DNA of 16,507 nucleotides from Lobulomyces angularis (lineage: Eukaryota > Chytridiomycota > Chytridiomycetes > Lobulomycetales > Lobulomycetaceae), in assembly GCA_027604685.1 (NCBI GenBank), contig JADHYX010000435.1, positions 1 to 16,507 of the forward strand, read 5' to 3'. Shown piece after piece: positions 1-7,866 of the stretch. Both the position numbers and the translations under genes were made by a program. Position 1 is the first letter of the stretch. The number at the start of each line of letters is the position of its first letter. The notes beneath the pieces were generated by a model. It was not told where the DNA came from. It did not search any database and worked only from the letters and a program-made list of their open reading frames with translations.

Positions 1-8
1 AAAAAAAA
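1..8 (-). terminator. Pol III T-run terminator of U6
   Basis: Eight consecutive T residues on the minus strand immediately follow the U6 3' hairpin and AAA. The run may continue past the window edge. Confidence 0.8.
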
Positions 9-65
9 TTTCCCCCGTAGGGGTATCCACTCAAGATATAATATGTCATCCTTACACAGGGAGCC

Positions 66-98
<33 letters not shown>

Positions 99-115
99 AT
101 GGTGTCGCAAGCGAC
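9..115 (-). ncRNA. U6: U6 spliceosomal snRNA
   Basis: U6 is the catalytic snRNA of the spliceosome. Read on the minus strand, the sequence contains the ACAGAGA box (82-76) that pairs with the 5' splice site, the AGC catalytic triad (70-68), and the internal stem-loop stretch CCCTGTGTAAGGATGACA, close to the universal U6 sequence. A compact 5' hairpin (GTCG-CTTG-CGAC) opens the RNA at about 115. A CCCC-TAC-GGGG hairpin lies near the 3' end (23-13), followed by AAA and an uninterrupted T run (8-1), as expected for Pol III termination. About 107 nt plus the U tail is normal for U6. The 5' end is inferred from the hairpin and the TATA spacing. The 3' terminal hairpin differs from the 3' region of well-known U6 RNAs. 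Confidence 0.95.
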
Positions 116-136
116 AATTTTATTAAATTTAATCTT

Positions 137-144
137 TTTATATA
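137..144 (-). promoter_or_regulatory. TATA box of the U6 gene
   Basis: On the minus strand this reads TATATAAA, 22-29 bp upstream of the inferred U6 start at 115. That is the spacing expected of a TATA-dependent Pol III U6 promoter. No second upstream element (PSE-like) or B box was recognised. Confidence 0.7.
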
Positions 145-227
145 AACTTTTATTTTTTTTTTCATTTTAAAGTTATGGGTTTTGCGCCACTCTCCTTTTT
201 TTTTTATTTTTTTTGTTTTTATAAATG

Positions 228-306
228 GGTGTTGTTGGCAAGATGGCGACATAAAGCCAATGGCGCGCCGTATCGGCTAGCATTATCTGTGAGCCAGCAC
301 CTTTTT
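228..306 (+). other. GC-rich island, possible small Pol III-type RNA
   Basis: This is a stretch of about 75 nt far richer in G and C than its surroundings. Its ends can pair over seven positions as RNA (GGTGTTG at 228-234 with CAGCACC at 295-301, one G-U pair) and it is followed by TTTTT (302-306). It contains a tRNA A-box-like stretch (TTGGCAAGATGG, 235-246) and a perfect GCCG-TAT-CGGC hairpin (267-277). No T-arm or B box is visible and the D and T stems do not fold, so it is not a standard tRNA. It could be an unclassified ncRNA, a tRNA-derived relic, or promoter DNA shared with U6. Function unknown. Confidence 0.25.
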
Positions 307-670
307 GAAATCTGCTTTTCGGCTTTATAATATAATTTCTTTTTTTTCCCTTGGGTTTTATCTTTATTGTAACTTGGATAAGAAAAAAAAAGATTTTAGT
401 TTTTAAATGTTGATTACAGGTAATTGGGTTCACTATCTTGAAAATTATAAATTTGTGTTTTTGATCAGCTGTAACCGGCATTCAATTTATTTACTATAAT
501 AAGAATTAAACACGATATATATTTGTTTATTAATGAACAAACAAGCAAGGTGTAACGAAGAACCTTGAATGAATATAAAAAGGATCTATCTCTATAATAA
601 CTGAAATGTCTACCTTTTCGGTGCAATGTGAAAATTGATTTAATTTTGTTAATTCAATCTAAACTATCTT
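307..670. other. Intergenic spacer, no gene seen
   Basis: AT-rich DNA between the U6-side island and the first transposase-like remnant. The open frames here are short and compositionally biased. A slightly less AT-rich patch near 463-482 has no recognisable identity. Confidence 0.5.
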
Positions 671-1285
671 TTAATGTAAATTATTAAATTCCCAATCTGA
701 TTCAGAATCTCTTTCATTTTCTTCTTGAATATCCACCATCGCTGACTCTAAAACTTCCTGCGAATAATAATCACCAAAAGACTTAGTATCAAACCAACAG
801 TTCAAAGTGTCATCTAAATAGGCTTTAGGGGAAATAAGGATTGCTTCTGTTTCGAGATGTTCTTCAGTTAACTGAATATATCTCACATCATTTTCTTCGA
901 AAATTATACAGAGATCATCAATTGTCTGCAAAGGTAAGTCACCAGTTACTATTGCAGGATAGGTAGTTTGACGAAATCTTTAAAGGATTGTGAGAATTTT
1001 TCTGTCCCAACTAAAACTTTTTTAGAAGCAACACCTTTGACATCGCTTGCATTTTCAGTTTTCAAACGGTTAGTTAGGTCTTGGTATTTATCAAAGCTAA
1101 ATCAGAAAAAAATCTTTCTATCAATGCAGAATGAGAAGGATGGACAAAAGTAACAAAGCTACTTTGGTTCAATTCAGGAGCATCATAAACAATACTCCTG
1201 AGGTTGAATAGTAAAATTTGCAAAACTTTAAAGATATCAAAGTAAAGTTCACTGCAACTAAGTTGTTGACATTGGAAAATTCAAT
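671..1285 (-). pseudogene. hAT-type transposase C-terminal remnant (frameshifted)
   Basis: Reading leftwards, an open frame from about 1283 to 1086 encodes a segment with the core HPSHSALIERFFSDLALI, followed by NTKT. This fits the hAT dimerisation signature (S-A-x-x-E-R-x-F-S ... TK-x-R-N-R-L). After a stop, the match resumes in another frame as LTNRLKTENAS, and a third frame (about 960-671) carries roughly 90 residues ending in a strongly acidic tail (ESDWEFNNLH, then stop). No ATG opens any of these frames. hAT proteins cut and paste DNA elements; this copy cannot make an intact protein as read, because at least two frameshifts are needed. An alternative is that 960-671 is a separate terminal exon of an unrelated gene. 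Terminal inverted repeats were not found by eye. Confidence 0.5.
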
Positions 1286-2640
1286 CGCGCCACCGCAAAA
1301 TTTGTATAATAAACAGAATAGAAATTAGAAGGCGATATACAAAATACTTTACTTGATCGTAAATTAACTGCTTTTTTCTCTTTAACACAAGGCATTGGTA
1401 ATTGCGGCAATTTTTAGACAAAAAGATGATTGAAATAATTTCCAAGCCACTGCAGAATTGACCTAAATGTTATTGCTCAATAGAAATACTGAAATCTTTG
1501 CTACATTGCTGCTGCCTTAAGTGATGCACAAAGAATTATTTGAAATCCTCCTTCTATGTTGCATTTTATCAAATAAATATTAATTTAAATCTGCAAATTC
1601 ATGAATTACCTTCACAAGAATGAGTAATATTTTTAAGTAACTTTTTTAGATGCTACTGAGTTTTGGCATATCTCTCCTTGGTTTGATACAGAAGAGTTTT
1701 AATTTAATCCTAATTAAAAAAAAAAATCTATGCCAAATTACTCGACACTTATGAAACTTTGGAATCAAGCATCTTTTATAACTATGTGAATGATTTGTCT
1801 GGTAAAAAAAAGATTTTTTACTAAATTTATCATCAATTTATAATTTATCCTGGAAAAGATAAAGTTCCCAATTTTGAATATTGAAGGAAAAGTAGAATTG
1901 TTTTAAAAAAAGTTGAAATTTTTTTTGCTGCAACTACTAAAGAATCAATTTGCAGCTCTTTTGTTAATTTTTGAAAACTGTAGCTTTTTATACAGTTGTG
2001 GTAAGGCTAAATCTCTGTCAGATTTAATAAAAAAAGGAAAATTTTTTATAGTGAATTAATTCTTAAAATAAAGATTTTTCTTGTGCCAAGTCAAGTTACT
2101 TGGGACAAATGAATGGAAAATGATGTCAAGAAGGCAATCAAGCAGACTTGGGCTTAACTTTGACGAAAACAGAGTATTTTTTATATCCTTCAAAAAATGC
2201 GGAATACTTTTCTTAAGAATTTCTCAAGCATTCACCTAGCTAAATTACATAATGTTAACGTCAATAGATTAATAAGCAATTTTCAATAACTCTTTAAAAA
2301 GAATTTGACAACAAGCAGCTTTTATTTACATTAATCGATGCACCAGACAAGTTTGAGAAGTTTTGATCATAGTATTCTAATTTAAATTCTATGAGTATCC
2401 TATAAATGTTACTATGCTTTTAAATAAAAAATTGCGATTTAAAAAAAGTCTTTTCAATTTTTTTCTATTCAATTAATATATCTCATTTAATCTGTAAAAA
2501 TTAAAGATTTTTCCAATAAGTTTACCACAACGAATCTATTCTTAATCTCTTTTCTACACTGATAATAGTTACAAAATTTTTTGATTAGATAAATATTTTT
2601 GGATAGCAATAAGTATGTTTGTTTTTGAATATTGGTTATA
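1286..2640. other. Non-coding or heavily decayed stretch
   Basis: No frame stays open long enough to support a gene on either strand. Short minus-strand stretches with coding-like composition (for example around 2090-2200) suggest this may be the eroded upstream part of the transposase remnant at 671-1285, but no motif confirms it. It contains an imperfect hairpin at 2081-2108, listed separately. Confidence 0.4.
2081..2108. repeat. Inverted repeat (11-bp arms, one mismatch)
   Basis: TTGTGCCAAGT (2081-2091) and ACTTGGGACAA (2098-2108) are complementary at 10 of 11 positions around a 6-nt spacer. It lies in the decayed region and is not placed as a terminator of any gene called here. Confidence 0.6.
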
Positions 2641-2675
2641 TTAATATTTAAAAAAAAAAATGGCAAATTAAGTAA

Positions 2676-3055
2676 CTAACTTAATAAGCTCTCAATATTT
2701 TTTATATTAGCAGAATTTTTTGAATAATCTTTAACATTAATTGCTTTTTTAGCAACATAGTCTTTAGCACCTTTTAAGTTTTCCTTTACTTTGACTGGTT
2801 TACCTTCAGTTGCTGTTGGAACTTAATCGTTTGCCAGATCAAATTTTTTCAAAAAAAACCTTTGGTTTTTTCGGTAGCATGATCAGTTTTATCTTTGGTA
2901 GCAGAAACACCTTCATCTAATTTTTCACCTGTAGTTTTTGATTGTTCAAGGATAGCAGTGGTTTTTTTAACTTTGTTGTAAGCATCACTTACAGTTAGAA
3001 AAATTTGTTTAGTAATTGTTTGATCGGATTTTGTAATTGTTTATATTAAATTTAA
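2676..3055 (-). pseudogene. Small Lys/Thr-rich helical protein, LEA-like, probably broken
   Basis: Minus-strand frame open from about 3055 to a stop just after 2860. It carries alternating charged helix with TGEKLDEGVSATKDKT and HATEKTK, the style of late-embryogenesis-abundant (LEA) proteins. The frame then shifts and resumes from 2821 with EGKPVKVKENLKGAKDYVAK, ending at a TAG (2678-2676). The two parts join in frame if 2859-2822 is a 38-nt GT-AG intron, but that is shorter than the other introns here (45 nt or more), so a frameshift is equally possible. No ATG opens the first part, so an upstream exon is missing or the gene is dead. LEA-like proteins typically protect membranes or proteins during drying; that role is family knowledge and is not shown here. 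Confidence 0.35.
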
Positions 3056-3439
3056 TTAATGGTTTTTTTTATATTAAAAATAAAAAAAAAAAAAAAAAAG
3101 TTAAATCCTTTTACAAAAAAAAAAAAATATTTTTTCTATATTCTAAAATTTAAAATATTGTGAAAATATGACATTAATTAAATAAATTATGAGATGTATC
3201 CTCCTTCTTTTTTTTATTTGTGTTTATTGTAAAATTTCAATTTTTCGTTATATCATATCATGTCTTCAAAAAAAAATTTTGTAAATCGATTACTGAAACA
3301 ACCTGCCTCTCTTCTAATCGCACTATATCTCATTTCTAATATGTTTTGAACTCTTTTTTAACAATTGATATCCCAAATAAAGAAAAATTTATTTCATCAA
3401 TTGAGATATTGTCTATTTCTCTAAATGACGAACATAAAC
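3056..3439. other. Intergenic, homopolymer-rich spacer
   Basis: Mostly long A and T runs (for example 3080-3130). No gene, RNA or clear regulatory motif is seen. Confidence 0.5.
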
Positions 3440-4540
3440 AAAAATAGTTAAACCTAAAGGTTAATTCTCAATTTTTTTTAATTCAGGATTCAAAACGCAA
3501 TCAAGCACTTGCAAAGAGTTTGGGAGATGTTTTCTTTTTCTTATATTAGTTTTTATACAGTAAAATTTCTCTAAATAATCAGGCAAATTTTCAAAATTTT
3601 GTGATTTGATTATTATTACATATTCATACTAGTAAGTTACTTGGTAAATTTTAAATCTGTTCTACTTGGTTTTTAGCACAAGAAAACTTTCTTAAAGCAA
3701 TTGGTAAATTTTCTATTTTTATTACAACATTACTCGCACAACAAGATTCTGGATTTGGTGGTAAATGTTAAAGTTTCGTTCTTTGGTTAGAATTACAATA
3801 AAAGTTTTGCAAAGATTGGGGTAATTTTTCAATTGTATCCATTAAATTCCTATCAACATCGAATTCTTGTAAATAATTTGGTAATTTTTGAATTTTTCTA
3901 ATTTTACTGCAATAAAATTTCTTTCAAGTTGTTTGGTAAGTTTTTTATCTCTGTTGCATTACTCATAACACACTGATATACCTGTAATTTATGGGTAAAC
4001 CTTCAGTTAATATGCTATTGAATAAAACTGCAACATCTTCAAAGGTGAAAGTAAATTTTCAATTTTTGTTACATCACCTCCGCAATAAAACTCCTGCAGA
4101 GAATTTGGTAAGTTTTCAGTTTTTTTTATTTAATTTTATACTTCAATTTAATTTTTTTAATGAATTAGGTAAACCTTCAATTTTCGTTATTTTATTGTTA
4201 CTGCAATTAATTCCCGTTATTAAATTAGGCTGTCCTTCAATCTGGTAATTCATTTCTTTCGCAATCAAATTTTGTTAATGAATTAGGCAATCCTTCAATC
4301 TTTGTTATTTGATTATTAGATCCTTGTATTTTCATTCTTGTCGCAATGAAATTTCTGCAAACTGCTGGGCAAATTTTCAATAATTGTTTTTTTATTCTCA
4401 TTACAATTTAAATTCTTGTAATGCGTTAAGTAAATTTTCAATACTGCTTATTAAATTTTTAATTAATGTTAAATCTCTGTAATGATGTTGGTAATCCAGT
4501 AATTTCCTTGACACTATACATTTCAAAAATTGAACATCAA
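3440..4540 (-). pseudogene. Decayed leucine-rich-repeat gene (about 17 units)
   Basis: On the minus strand a unit of about 60 nt recurs, each copy encoding a variant of ITKIENLPNSLQEFYC, i.e. a 20-residue leucine-rich repeat of the LPxxL type with a Cys/Asn ladder. Landmarks of the LP codons on the plus strand fall near 4490, 4429, 4366, 4285, 4227, 4167, 4105, 4050, 3993, 3935, 3880, 3820, 3761, 3701, 3642, 3582 and 3521. Spacing is 55-63 nt except one 81-nt gap (4366-4285) that contains an insertion. Nearly every unit has its own indel or stop, so no long open frame survives. LRRs form curved protein-binding scaffolds. LRRs of this LPxxL style are known in bacterial effectors, in giant viruses and in some protists; the donor here, if any, is undetermined. 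The upstream domain (4541-4860) is not readable. Confidence 0.7.
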
Positions 4541-5195
4541 TCAAAAAGTTTGTGGCATCTCTAATTGTGTGCTTTAATAAAAATTTGTCAATGTTACTAA
4601 AGATGATACAAAAACTGAGAACTATGAAATAATTTCACTGACGCATTTGGAAATATTTGGAATCTTTTATTTGGTTTATCGAGTACTTGGATTGAATTAA
4701 AGGTTTTTAGAATGCGAAAAAATGTTCTTTTCGTTTGATTTGATTAAAAAGTATACTGCTGAATCTGAACTTATAATAAGGACTGATGAATTTTATGTTA
4801 TTGTTATGACAGCAAAGTTTTGGGAGCCTCTCTAAAACTTAAATGTGTGAAATAACAATAACAAATGTTGAGTCAATTGTAAAGGGAGTTTTTTTTTTTT
4901 TATTATTTATTCAAACATTGTCTTTATACTTAATTTAACGTCTTTAAGCTCGTAAAAAATCCCTCTTTGTTTTCGTGAATTGTCTCAATTTCATCCAATT
5001 TAGATGCTACATTTACTTAATTACAAAAAAATGATTAGAAAGTAAAAATACATTTTTTTATATTTCAAAAATTTATTTGAGGTAATTAACATTATAGTTT
5101 TTAACAAAATTAGTAAAGTTTACAACAGAAAGTTCAGGTTTTTTTAATTTTTTGTAGTAAAGAGTCACTTGAGAAATTCCATTTTGAAAGGAAAG
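4541..5195. other. No intact gene; possible eroded upstream part of the LRR gene
   Basis: Minus-strand translation of 4541-4860 shows short broken stretches leading into the first LRR, which could be the lost N-terminal domain, but no motif is recognisable. 4880-5195 is AT-rich spacer. Confidence 0.3.
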
Positions 5196-5233
5196 AGGAT
5201 TGTTAATTAAAACAAAGTTTGATTAACAATCCT
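5196..5233. repeat. Perfect 12-bp inverted repeat
   Basis: AGGATTGTTAAT (5196-5207) and ATTAACAATCCT (5222-5233) are exact reverse complements around a 14-nt spacer. It lies just before the plus-strand coding fragments. It could be a hairpin, a protein-binding site or an element end; nothing in the sequence decides which. Confidence 0.75.
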
Positions 5234-5760
5234 GAAATATTTTATCAAAAAGAAACTCAAGGAAATCATTATATGAAATACATTGAAGACTTTAAAGTAT
5301 ATACTGCTTTATCTCAAAGAACGATCAATGAAGTAGATTATAAACAACGTGAACATTTAAAAATATATTTTAATGGATTACATTAATGATGCATGGAAAT
5401 TGGAACAATTCTTAAAAAAAAACCTTTTTTAGGAGATTGCTTATATAAGAGAAAATATTAGCAAACTACTTGAGACTAAAATTTCAAGAAATTCAACTTT
5501 TGAAAGATTTTTAAAAGAAGACAAGTATTTGAGGAGAGGTTATAAAATTTGATATCTTTTTCAGTTTACTATGGCAAAAAGGAAAATCAACACAAGTATC
5601 GAACTAATTTTTTTTTCTCATGCAATTTTCCAGATTAACCACTTACCAAACCTTAAAAACATGCCAATTTACAAATTAGAAGTAGTAAATATTCTTTTAC
5701 TACTGAATCTTTATTAAAAGATATACATGATGGATTTGAAGAACTCTGTATTAAAATATA
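5222..5760 (+). pseudogene. Broken coding fragments, unknown protein
   Basis: Plus-strand stretches with coding-like composition occur in succession, each cut by stops or frameshifts. The first (from about 5222) includes YMKYIEDFKVYTALSQRTIN. A second frame from about 5374 includes DYINDAWKLEQFLKK and ERFLKEDKYLRRGYKI. A last piece (about 5683-5760) includes FTTESLLKDIHDGFEELC. All are charged and helix-rich. I do not recognise the family. Because the three pieces lie in order on the same strand, a single decayed gene is the simplest reading, but a multi-exon gene is not excluded. Confidence 0.3.
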
Positions 5761-6090
5761 AAACTTACCATGTTTTTTTTTATTATATTTATTAAAAAAA
5801 AAATACGGTTAATTTATTTCCTCCAATAAAATACTTAATTTTTTTTTTTTTATTCTTATTGACTTTATCCCACAATTTTGAAAGAAAAAAAAAAAAACCA
5901 AAAATACATATTTTTTAATATGCATTTTACTTTTTTCTTACAAGAAAATCTAATTTTTTTTTTATTTTATTGTTAAATTTATAATCCTTTTTGTTTAAAA
6001 TGTTTAATTTTTATAGTTTTTTTATTTTAAAGCTTAAGAAAGGTTCAATGTATACAATATCAAAAGATTTTTTATTTTTTTAATTTCTAG
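5761..6090. other. Intergenic, homopolymer-rich
   Basis: A and T runs downstream of the RING gene; this probably holds its 3' UTR (minus strand). No other feature is seen. Confidence 0.5.
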
Positions 6091-7137
6091 TCAAAGCACA
6101 TCTTGGAAACATAAAGGGCATTTATACTTTAAAATAAATACCCCAAACTCTTTCTTTACCAATAACCAACTTCTCAAACAACTTTCATGAAAAACATGCT
6201 TGCATTTAGTTTTTATCAACTTTTCGTCATAAGAAAATTTTTCTAAACAAATTGAACAATTAGTTTGAGATTCAAAAGTAAAAACATTGGTTGAATCAAT
6301 CTCTTGCTTTTTTAAAGTTGATGCTTTTAACTCATCCTTTTCGAGTTCAATCAATGATGCATTTTTTTCGCTTAAAAGTTTCATCCCTTGTTCTTGATTA
6401 AATGTAAAAGTTTGAAGTTTGGAAAAGTACCTTTTGTTTTATTTAAAAACATATAAAACAAGCATTAAAAATTAAAAAAAAAAAAAAAAAAAAATTTACC
6501 TTTGTTGAAAGAACTCATCTCCCGAGTCAAAATAATAGTGAAAATTAAAAACTGAATGAGATCTGTATTGAAATGGGTTAACTTGACAGTTATTAAGGAG
6601 ATAATTATGATATATTTTTGAAAATTCTGTAGTTGGCATTTTTTCAACTAAAAATTCTGTTGAGCTTAGAAAAACTGGTGAACTAATATCTTTTATAGTT
6701 CCAGGAAGAAATCTGTATCGACGATAAGAATAATTCTGAAATTTATAAGATCTAAAATATAATTAATTAAATTAATTTACAGGAATTTTTATTCAATACC
6801 TTGGATTGTGGGTCTTTATTGAAAAAAGATTAAAAAAATATAAGAGTAAAAAAATGCAGACAAATGGTAATATTTGACAAACGATAACTAGAAAGGTGAT
6901 AAAAAGTTTGAGAGGTTGTAAATCGTTTGCAGAAAAGTGGAAATAATATTTTCGGTTTTTGTAGAGAAACAGAATGGACAGTAATAGAGTAGACCAACTT
7001 ACTATGAAAGAAAAGAGAAGTTGAAGATCTTGAATAGATTGAGAAGTTGTTTTTACTAAAATGAGGTCAGTTGTTGAAGTTAAATTCATCTGATTTTTTT
7101 TTTTTTCTAAAATTTTTTTTCTAAAAAAAAATTTCAT
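6091..7137 (-). CDS. Membrane-anchored RING-H2 protein, probable E3 ubiquitin ligase
   Basis: Three exons join in frame: 7137-6800, 6751-6500 and 6430-6091, with GT-AG introns of 48 and 69 nt, giving about 309 residues. Residues 40-59 and 77-105 are strongly hydrophobic, giving one short and one long (possibly double) membrane segment, separated by a basic/aromatic loop. A Tyr/Phe-rich middle region (exon 2) follows. The C-terminus holds a RING-H2 finger with zinc ligands C255, C258, C273, H275, H278, C281, C301 and C304 (core CSICLEKF, CKHVFHESC, CPLC). RING-H2 domains recruit a ubiquitin-loaded E2, and membrane-anchored ones usually act in protein quality control or trafficking; that role is inferred. 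The 19-residue gap before the last Cys pair is within family range. The frame is open further upstream but has no ATG there. The start at 7137 has A at -3; Met at 7089 is the alternative. It is divergent from the p23 gene. Substrates are unknown. Confidence 0.75.
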
Positions 7138-7149
7138 TTTTAATAAATT

Positions 7150-7215
7150 AACCGAATTTCGGCGAACAGAGCGGCACCTGGGGTTTGTAGGGTTTAATAG
7201 TATGAACGGGTAACG
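7150..7215 (-). promoter_or_regulatory. GC-rich patch with telobox-like motif upstream of the RING gene
   Basis: In strongly AT-rich surroundings these ~65 bp are GC-rich. They include a near-palindrome CCGAATTTCGG (7151-7161) and, on the minus strand, TTAAACCCTACAAACCCC (7198-7181), which contains AAACCCTA, the motif known as a telobox in promoters of some eukaryotes. It sits just before the chosen RING start and could be core promoter or 5' UTR. Confidence 0.35.
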
Positions 7216-7229
7216 ATTTTTAAAGGACA

Positions 7230-7866
7230 ATTTTCTCTTTAATGGTGAATTAACATATTTCCCATTTCAAACTTTTAACAAACATTTTAATAAACTTTTC
7301 AATTCTTTTTTTTAGCAGGTTTTAACAGCAATAAAGTATTTAAATAAAAATGTTTTTTGAAAAATCAATAAACTGTATTTTGAAAATTTTGTTTTTTGAG
7401 TAATGCCTTCAATTGTTTTATTGCCTTTGGTTGCAACTTTCATTGGCTATAATTTAATATAACTAAATTGTTATTTAATATGTATTACATCCAATTTATT
7501 TAATTAATTAGGTGTATTTTCTTGATTATTTAAATTCAATTCTCACTCGTATTTATATCGCATTTTCTCTTAAATTAAAAAAAGTATTATTCACCATCTA
7601 CTAATGGCAAATTGTCACTTACCTCAATTACATTACGTTGCGTTATTTATCATCAACTAGTTGCAACCTTTAGTGCAGCACACAATCATCCAGTTCACTT
7701 GGGGTTCTTTACCATCATAACACTAAATACCATCATCCTATTTCCATTTTACTAAATCCAATAATCAAATTTCATTCCATTAATTATTTCCCTTCTTAGT
7801 TCTTTGTACCACTTACTTTTTTTAAAAACCCTTTTGAAAAAAAAAAAAAAGTTTAAAAAAGTTTCA
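7230..7866. other. Divergent intergenic region between the RING and p23 genes
   Basis: This must contain the promoters for both divergent genes. The half nearer p23 (7600-7800) is less T-run-rich and has several CCATCAT/CCAAT-like words. No clear heat-shock element or TATA box can be assigned. No gene is seen. Confidence 0.4.

Noticed and set aside
228..301. tRNA gene
   Set aside because: The terminal stem and A-box-like word are present, but there is no TTCRA T-loop, no D- or T-stem pairing and no clear anticodon arm.
173..481. Minus-strand open frame of 102 codons upstream of U6
   Set aside because: It is low complexity and Lys-rich and runs through homopolymers and the GC-rich island without any recognisable domain.
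968..1153. Plus-strand open frame
   Set aside because: Antisense to the hAT-like remnant, whose motifs read on the minus strand.
1649..1697. Plus-strand peptide DATEFWHISPWFDTEEF resembling the WFDTKSF stretch of the 671-960 frame
   Set aside because: The shared stretch is too short and lies on the opposite strand; chance is likely without flanking similarity.
3991..4248. Plus-strand open frame of 85 codons
   Set aside because: Antisense of the LRR array; the 60-nt period makes sense only on the minus strand.
3440..4540. CRISPR-like or satellite array
   Set aside because: The ~60-nt units vary strongly and translate to LRR consensus; they are not identical repeats with unique spacers.
7138..7230. 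Upstream extension of the RING frame to 7230
   Set aside because: It begins at TTG, not ATG, and no in-frame ATG exists before 7137. The frame is open, so an upstream spliced exon cannot be excluded.
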